From a virus, in the IMG/VR virus record IMGVR_UViG_3300036770_004584, positions 1 to 32,004 of that record: DNA of 32,004 nucleotides. The stretch is one strand, 5' to 3'. Positions 27,178 to 32,004 of the stretch are shown piece by piece. Under the pieces are notes generated by a model. The model made no database searches. It saw only the letters and a program-made list of their open reading frames with translations, and had not been told where the DNA came from. The stretch's first letter is position 1, and each line of letters opens with the position of its first letter. The translations under genes were made by a program, and so were the position numbers.

Positions 27178-28079
27178 AAAATCCATTCCATTATTTTAAT
27201 TGAATTAGTAATATCGGTTATTGGTCTATTTCTAGATTCACAACATTGGATAAAATGCTGTGCTCCATTACTTAATGCTTCAGAAGTTTCTATTTTAGGA
27301 GCGAACATATCTCCAAGTTTATTTGCGTTATAATCTTTATCTATCGTGCCAGTTTGATAAACTTTGATCTTATCATTTTCTAGGTCGTCATACACTATGC
27401 TACTTTCTATGCCTGCCAAAATGATCTGCCTTTTCTTAACCGGACTGACCCAATTTACATTTATGTTTGCAGTGAAACCATTAGTGAATTTTAGGCTTAT
27501 AATTGCTTGGTTTGACAGCTCGTTCACATGAGAGTTTTTAGTAATGGTTCTACTTTCTAGTATTAAATCCGGGTATAGATAATTAATAATACTCACGTCA
27601 TGAATAGCTAGATCTAGAACGACATCAACATCGGGTTGAAATAATCCTAAACTAATTCTTGTACTATCATAATATAATGGTTTCCCGATCGGGATGTTTT
27701 TTATTTTCTGAACCGCAGGATGATAACAAAATGTATGGTCTACAAAGACTATCTTATTATTTTCAACAGCTAGATCTCGAAGTTGTTTTGCCTTGGCTAG
27801 TGTTTCGCATACTGGCTTTTCTATCCAAAGATCTTTTCCGGACATAATGCATTTTACAGCTAACGAAAAGTGAGATTCTGCTTTTGTTGCGATTGCTACT
27901 GCTTTAACTTCTGGATCTAACAAAGCATCTTCGACATTTGAATATAATTTTGTGTGCGGGAAAAGCATCTGAGCTGCTGACATTCTAGCAGGATCAGATT
28001 CGCAAATAGCGTGTAGATTTTTTCCAAAATTCCTTGCTAGATTCTTACCCCAATATCCGTAACCAATTAATAAAATCAT
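27174..28079 (-). CDS. Gfo/Idh/MocA family sugar dehydrogenase
   Basis: The N-terminal NAD(P)-binding Rossmann motif MILLIGYGYWGKNLARNFG (G-x-G-x-W-G), the AVAIATKAESHFSLAVK segment and the family hallmark WIEKPVCETLAKAKQL (E-K-P, about residues 90-105) are clear. DLAIHDVSIINYLYP carries the catalytic-site D-x-x-x-H type block. 301 aa. It probably oxidises a hydroxyl on a nucleotide sugar to the ketone which the downstream aminotransferase uses. ATGA overlaps at both ends. Confidence 0.92.
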   Translation of the reverse strand: MILLIGYGYWGKNLARNFGKNLHAICESDPARMSAAQMLFPHTKLYSNVEDALLDPEVKAVAIATKAESHFSLAVKCIMSGKDLWIEKPVCETLAKAKQLRDLAVENNKIVFVDHTFCYHPAVQKIKNIPIGKPLYYDSTRISLGLFQPDVDVVLDLAIHDVSIINYLYPDLILESRTITKNSHVNELSNQAIISLKFTNGFTANINVNWVSPVKKRQIILAGIESSIVYDDLENDKIKVYQTGTIDKDYNANKLGDMFAPKIETSEALSNGAQHFIQCCESRNRPITDITNSIKIMEWIL

Positions 28080-28495
28080 TTTAACTTCCTTGCTGGATTT
28101 CCAACATAGGTTCCTGGTTCAGTAATATCTTTAGTAACTACTGATCCTGCACCTATGACTACATCGCTACATATTGATACAGGTAGAATAGTCGAATTAC
28201 TTCCTATATAAACTTTATTTCCAATTATAGTTGGAAGAAAATCTTTGCTCAGTTTTCTATCAATAAATTTATCATTCACAAACATTACACCGTGCCCGAT
28301 AAAACAATCTTCGCCGATAGTGACTTTCGAACAAATGAAAGAATGACTTTGTATCCTTGTTCTTTTTCCGATATTAACATCGTTTTGTATTTCTACGAAC
28401 GGCCCAACAAATACACTGTCGTCAAGATAACACCCGTAAATATTAACAGGTTCGATAATCTTAACATTATCGCCTTCTATTACTTTTACTTTCAT
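28076..28495 (-). CDS. left-handed beta-helix acyltransferase (hexapeptide)
   Basis: Repeated hexapeptides with the [LIV]-G-x-x-x-x rhythm run through most of the 139 residues: VFVGPFVEIQNDVNIGKRTR, VTIGEDCFIGHGVMF, VYIGSNSTILPVSICSDVVI and GAGSVVTKDI, ending in the family NPARKLK. The active-site His lies in the IGHG block. It most resembles WbpD/WlbB-type N-acetyltransferases of 3-amino sugars but lacks the C-terminal extension. With the adjacent dehydrogenase and aminotransferase it would complete a 3-acylamino sugar. Confidence 0.9.
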   Translation of the reverse strand: MKVKVIEGDNVKIIEPVNIYGCYLDDSVFVGPFVEIQNDVNIGKRTRIQSHSFICSKVTIGEDCFIGHGVMFVNDKFIDRKLSKDFLPTIIGNKVYIGSNSTILPVSICSDVVIGAGSVVTKDITEPGTYVGNPARKLK

Positions 28496-28998
28496 ATAAG
28501 TTTATTCAATTGTAAAATTTCACTTTGTCTGCTTACTTCTTTAACAAAAAATGCGCAGGGAGGATTTTCTTCATCAGTAAGAGGAACAGTTAAAAACTGA
28601 CCGTTCTTCATTTTCGGAAAGTACCAGCGGACATCTTGATAGATATTTATAATTTCTATTGGATAGTACTCGCATCTAAAACCACCAATCGGATTAAAGA
28701 TTAGAGCATCAAACCCTCTTTCATTAATGCTAGTCAATGGTAAAACTTCGGGATCTAATCCACAGTCTTTATCTCCAACTATCATGCACCAGTCTAATGG
28801 CATTTGAACTTCATGTCCACCAACATTTAATAATATCGCAGGACTGTTAAACGATTCTAAAAATATTAGCGGCATAAAAAAGAAGTCTGGTTCATGGGGA
28901 TTTGAATTATCTAAGACACTGAATCTAGTGTCGTCATCTACTTCTTCCGGTAGGTCGTTCAAATCGTAGGACGTATTGTTTAATGTTAAAATTTTCAT
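28492..28998 (-). CDS. 168-aa conserved marine T4-like phage protein
   Basis: The product contains FLESFNSPAILLNVGGHEVQ, MPLDWCMIVGDKDCG, RGFDALIFNPIGGFRCEYYP and DVRWYFPKMKNGQFLTVPL, followed by ENPPCAFFVKEVSRQSEIL. I associate this with a conserved unknown of marine T4-like phages, usually beside UvsW. It is a soluble beta-rich protein, coupled by ATGA overlap to uvsW and to the acyltransferase gene. Confidence 0.78.
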   Translation of the reverse strand: MKILTLNNTSYDLNDLPEEVDDDTRFSVLDNSNPHEPDFFFMPLIFLESFNSPAILLNVGGHEVQMPLDWCMIVGDKDCGLDPEVLPLTSINERGFDALIFNPIGGFRCEYYPIEIINIYQDVRWYFPKMKNGQFLTVPLTDEENPPCAFFVKEVSRQSEILQLNKLI

Positions 28999-30449
28999 GT
29001 TATTACCTTAGTTATAGTGAAAGGATATTTTGCTTCCTTATAATATTTTTTTCTTTCTGTGAGATGTCGCTTGGCATACTTACAGGTACTGGTTATGTCC
29101 CAGATCTGGACAAAGTCTTTGTCTTCAGCTTTACGTATTCCTCGCCCGATACTCTGGATAACGCGGACAAAGCTTTTACCGGGTTCCAACAATACGAGAT
29201 TAAAAATACGGGGAATATTAATGCCCACAGCAGCAACCCCATAAGTCGCCACGATAATTTTGTTATCGCTAGTTTTAATTTCATCATATTCTTCTTTCCT
29301 ATCGTCTAGCTTGACTGCGCCGCTGATGAACACTGCGTCTTTTAAAATCTCTATCAGCTTGTTTCCTGTGTCAATTCTATTGACTAATACTAATGTATTT
29401 CCAGAGTCGGAAATTTCTTGTATTTTATTAGCGATCCAGGTTATGCGTTTTTGATCGGTAACCAACCATGTATATTCTTCTTGATAAGATCGAAATTCTT
29501 CTATATCTGTTGTTTGTAGGATATTAATTTCTAATTTTGCCAATACGTCTTTTTGCTGTAGATCGTATGCACTTACTTGATTGATTACAGGCCCAATGCT
29601 GGCTAAAAGGCTTTGAAATTCCCATTTCTCTTTGGGTACTGTTCCAGTAAGACCCCAACGTATTCCGCAGTTTCGGAAATTCTGTGTGGCTAATCTCATT
29701 AAGACGTCAGCCTTAGCTTGATGTACTTCGTCAATAATGATCGCCACTACACCTTCGCAAAATTCTGCCAGCGAAAGTGTGTCATCGTCATAACTTTTTT
29801 TCTCTAAAACATTTAAACTCTGCCATGTGCAGATGGTGTGTGTTTTGCCTAGTTCTTTACGATCGCCGAAATATACACCGACATCTAGACCTAGATTTTT
29901 GTAGTCTTCTTCAGTTTGGACAACAAGCGATTTGTTCGGAACAATAACCATCGTACGACCATACGGTTCACAAAGATGCGATAATGTCGCAGTAGTAATC
30001 GTTTTACCTGCACCTGTAGCTACCTCCTGTAATGCTTGAGGATTTTCCAAAAACTTATTAACAACATCATATTGATAATCTCTTAAAATAATAGGCTGGC
30101 CTGCCATAGCATGACCTTCTGGCCATGTTTTACCTTGATCGCTCCAATAATTTTCATCAATAGAATTGAACTTAAATTGTTTATTTTCTCTTAAATCTTC
30201 AACGTCTATGTCGTACCCCGAATCTTCGAGTATCGGTAAAATCACATCAAGGTGTGCAATATAACCGCTCCCTCCGATTCCAAAAAATGTCTTTGTGCCG
30301 TCCCATCTTCCTAGCTTATACGCAGGCATGTGTCGGGCATAAGGTAAATCGAACTTTAATTTGTTGACTATTTTCCGTCGAACTTCTACCGGAAGTCCTT
30401 CAATTTTGATGTTTACCTCGTCTTTAATAACTATTTTACAGGTCGACAA
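28995..30449 (-). CDS. uvsW: UvsW-type recombination helicase
   Basis: A superfamily 2 helicase: an N-terminal domain with RHMPAYKLGRWDGTKTFF, Q-type LRDYQYDVVNKFLE, Walker A EVATGAGKT (142-150), VVPNKSLVVQTEEDY, DEVH (230-233), GLTGTVPKEKWEFQ (256 on), then NTLVLVNRIDTGNKLIEIL, IIVATYGVAAVGINIPRI and QSIGRGIRKAED (motif VI). 484 aa. In T4 UvsW remodels recombination and R-loop intermediates and drives the switch away from origin replication. It overlaps the upstream gene by 14 bases and the downstream by 4. Confidence 0.95.
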   Translation of the reverse strand: MSTCKIVIKDEVNIKIEGLPVEVRRKIVNKLKFDLPYARHMPAYKLGRWDGTKTFFGIGGSGYIAHLDVILPILEDSGYDIDVEDLRENKQFKFNSIDENYWSDQGKTWPEGHAMAGQPIILRDYQYDVVNKFLENPQALQEVATGAGKTITTATLSHLCEPYGRTMVIVPNKSLVVQTEEDYKNLGLDVGVYFGDRKELGKTHTICTWQSLNVLEKKSYDDDTLSLAEFCEGVVAIIIDEVHQAKADVLMRLATQNFRNCGIRWGLTGTVPKEKWEFQSLLASIGPVINQVSAYDLQQKDVLAKLEINILQTTDIEEFRSYQEEYTWLVTDQKRITWIANKIQEISDSGNTLVLVNRIDTGNKLIEILKDAVFISGAVKLDDRKEEYDEIKTSDNKIIVATYGVAAVGINIPRIFNLVLLEPGKSFVRVIQSIGRGIRKAEDKDFVQIWDITSTCKYAKRHLTERKKYYKEAKYPFTITKVIT

Positions 30450-31590
30450 TTGTTTTGTTTCTCCATTCTGTTGGTTTTATCTCTGTAAGATATATTACAC
30501 AAGGAGTTACTGAGAAAAAATCCTGTGTTATTGTGTTTGAGGGTGGTGTAATCATAGTTGTGACAATAAAAAGCATGTTCTGTTTTTCTTTAAGAACCCA
30601 TTTAGGCGGCTTATATTGAAAAATAAAAATGTCTCCTTGGTCAACTTTACCGCCTGTGTCTGTTTCTTTAATCCAATCGTTAAATTCTCGGTCTTTTTCT
30701 TGATTTTCTCTAAAACACACTCTTATTTTCTTGTCTGGAATATGATTTTTTGCTTCCTCGACGAATTTTTTGAGCCAAATTTTTTCTTTTTCATTTCTAT
30801 CTATGATTATACATGTTTTTGTATCAACTGTCTTCATTAACTTGAAAAAATCTAAGTTATTTTTCATCCAAAAAAATTGTTGTTTGGAAGAAACTATTTT
30901 TTCTATTATAGATTTTTCCTTGTTAACGGATCGCACCGGAAATCCCATGATCTTAGCTAACAATGCATCTGTATCTCTGTGATTTTTTTTGTGGTTATTA
31001 AAAAAATCTACAGCAGCTTCCTCTGCGTTTATCAATTTTATTGTATTGCAATCATTAACAGCATATGGTATGATATTTTCTTGATCGTTAAGGGCCTCTT
31101 GGAGGCATGACTCGAGTTCTAAAAAACTAAGTTCCTTTGTAAAGTTATTTTCATTTACAAAGTTTGAAATCTTAAGGTAATTTGCTGAATGTAGATCGAT
31201 TTTTCTTACTTTTTCTTCCGGGTCCCAGTAAGTATACTTTGTATGGCCACCGGAGGTTTCGAATTCTTTATCGAAGGTTTCTAAGAAAGAATAAGGAAAT
31301 TTAAATGCTATCGAAATTTTATTATCCGCACTTTCCTTTACGTAGACTATTTTTCTGTCGTCTAGAATTCTGTAAGAATGTTTAAATTTTAAATTACTAT
31401 CGTAATCGGGATAGTATTTTTTAAGGATAAATTTAAGGTAAATTGCTTGTTTTTCAGTGAACGGTTCTTGTCGGAGACATAGATCGTAAAAACTGTCGCA
31501 GGCATCTTGTTCTTTAGCCGACAACGAATGCAAACAAAAAGAAGTATAGAATTTTACAAATTCATCTTCAATATACTCAGACTTTTTCAT
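30436..31590 (-). CDS. 384-aa protein upstream of uvsW, unknown
   Basis: The protein is charged, helical in the N-terminal half (FTEKQAIYLKFILKKYY, LSFLELESCLQEALNDQENI), and alpha/beta in the C-terminal third, with strands KTCIIIDRNEKEKIWLKKFV, KIRVCFRENQEKD, GDIFIFQYKPP, and MLFIVTTMITPPSN. The alternating strand/helix layout could be a degenerate RecA-like (helicase C-terminal) fold without the catalytic motifs, but I see no Walker box. A sigma-70 type promoter lies just upstream with its ATG 6 bases after the -10 box. Overlap with uvsW suggests a shared role. Confidence 0.75.
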   Translation of the reverse strand: MKKSEYIEDEFVKFYTSFCLHSLSAKEQDACDSFYDLCLRQEPFTEKQAIYLKFILKKYYPDYDSNLKFKHSYRILDDRKIVYVKESADNKISIAFKFPYSFLETFDKEFETSGGHTKYTYWDPEEKVRKIDLHSANYLKISNFVNENNFTKELSFLELESCLQEALNDQENIIPYAVNDCNTIKLINAEEAAVDFFNNHKKNHRDTDALLAKIMGFPVRSVNKEKSIIEKIVSSKQQFFWMKNNLDFFKLMKTVDTKTCIIIDRNEKEKIWLKKFVEEAKNHIPDKKIRVCFRENQEKDREFNDWIKETDTGGKVDQGDIFIFQYKPPKWVLKEKQNMLFIVTTMITPPSNTITQDFFSVTPCVIYLTEIKPTEWRNKTIVDL

Positions 31591-31596
31591 ACGTAT

Positions 31597-31625
31597 ATTG
31601 TACTTTCATCTACTGAAAAGATCAA
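31597..31625 (-). promoter_or_regulatory. sigma-70 type promoter of the uvsW unit (minus)
   Basis: TTGATC (31625-31620), 17-base spacer, TACAAT (31602-31597); 6 bases to ATG 31590. The -35 box overlaps the end of the upstream gene. Confidence 0.6.
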
Positions 31626-32004
31626 GATTTTTTTTGATCAAAATAACAAAGTATTCTTTCCTGCGGAATTCCGTTAGCTATTTCATCCACGGTCCATTCT
31701 TTATGGCTTAGATCAATTAGCCAATCGTCTCTATCTTTTAATTCTATATTTTCTATATTTTTAATCGTGTCGCTGACCGGAAAAGCCAGCCCAGAAGGTT
31801 CGCAAATCACCGGAGTTCCTCTGATAGCTGCTTGAATAGCAGGACCAGTGTTGTAGTTTATTACTGCATGATAATTATGATCAAAATTATAATCATCGTA
31901 TGAGTTTAGAATTTTTTTTGGTCGATCGATTATGATTCTTTTATTTGTTAGATTGAGAGGGCACCTAGGATGTGGTCTCACAATTATTTTCCTGTCGCTT
32001 TCTG
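31622..32004 (-). CDS. glycosyltransferase-like protein, C-terminal part (cut by window)
   Basis: The frame is open to the right edge, so only the C-terminal part (about 127 residues) is seen; GTG 31981 is an internal codon, not the start. ESDRKIIVRPHPRCPL is the 'vRpHP' block of capsule-type polysaccharide transferases, and HAVINYNTGPAIQAAIRGTP followed by VICEPSGLAFPVSD is their 'S.tG.eA...G.PVI' donor-binding loop. The end is polar. It extends the surface-sugar theme of the island on the other side of uvsW. Confidence 0.7.
   Translation of the reverse strand, partial: ESDRKIIVRPHPRCPLNLTNKRIIIDRPKKILNSYDDYNFDHNYHAVINYNTGPAIQAAIRGTPVICEPSGLAFPVSDTIKNIENIELKDRDDWLIDLSHKEWTVDEIANGIPQERILCYFDQKKS

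Noticed and set aside
1-32004. tRNA genes, CRISPR arrays, transposases or integrase
   Set aside because: No cloverleaf-like or CCA-ended segments, no regular spacer-repeat arrays and no recombinase motifs were seen; the direct repeats found are promoters.

Overview
The window reads as part of the genome of a T4-like tailed phage (myovirus), most like those known from marine bacteria. The evidence is a T4-type replication set on the minus strand (gp41-type replicative helicase, gp61-type primase, UvsW-type helicase), T4-like late promoters (TAAATA octamers such as TATAAATA and GGTAAATA), very tight gene packing with many ATGA start/stop overlaps, and small proteins resembling conserved unknowns of marine T4-like phages. 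The host cannot be read from the sequence. The promoters of the left part are good bacterial sigma-70 promoters, so early transcription probably uses host RNA polymerase directly. I see no tRNA, rRNA, CRISPR array or transposase, and no gene-free stretch above about 300 bases.

Region 1 (1-7.7 kb, plus strand, GC-richer) is a bank of small early, probably host-takeover, genes. Most have a strong AAGGAGCG-type ribosome binding site, and units of one to a few genes sit behind sigma-70 promoters with an exact 17-base spacer. Many promoters share a TTTGG block at a fixed place in the spacer. Inside this bank lies a compositionally foreign cassette (about 2.91-4.47 kb) that contains no GATC although the flanks are full of it. 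Three of its promoters are wrapped in a 12-bp inverted repeat. The region ends with several tiny membrane proteins, an exported protein and a lipoprotein. Related 18-base near-palindromes lie at 2923 and 7712.

Region 2 (7.8-12.45 kb, mostly plus strand) carries genes behind TAAATA-type late promoters: a methyltransferase, a GT25-type glycosyltransferase, several unknowns, a four-helix membrane protein and a seven-helix Bax inhibitor-1 family protein. In several the ATG lies only 4-6 bases after TAAATA, so the mRNAs would be nearly leaderless.

Region 3 (12.45-21 kb, almost all minus strand, AT-richer) holds a putative capsid-targeted protein, gp41 helicase, a NodU/TobZ-type carbamoyltransferase, two previously hidden small genes, gp61 primase, a virion-type protein, a 192-residue miniature DnaE-like protein and a chain of overlapping small genes.

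Region 4 (21-28.5 kb) is a sugar and surface-polymer island: methyltransferases including two of FkbM type, a cupin, several glycosyltransferase-like proteins, a DegT/StrS aminotransferase, a Gfo/Idh/MocA dehydrogenase and a hexapeptide acyltransferase. The last three form a plausible short amino-sugar pathway. Region 5 (28.5-32 kb) has a conserved unknown, UvsW, a 384-residue unknown and the truncated end of another glycosyltransferase-like gene.
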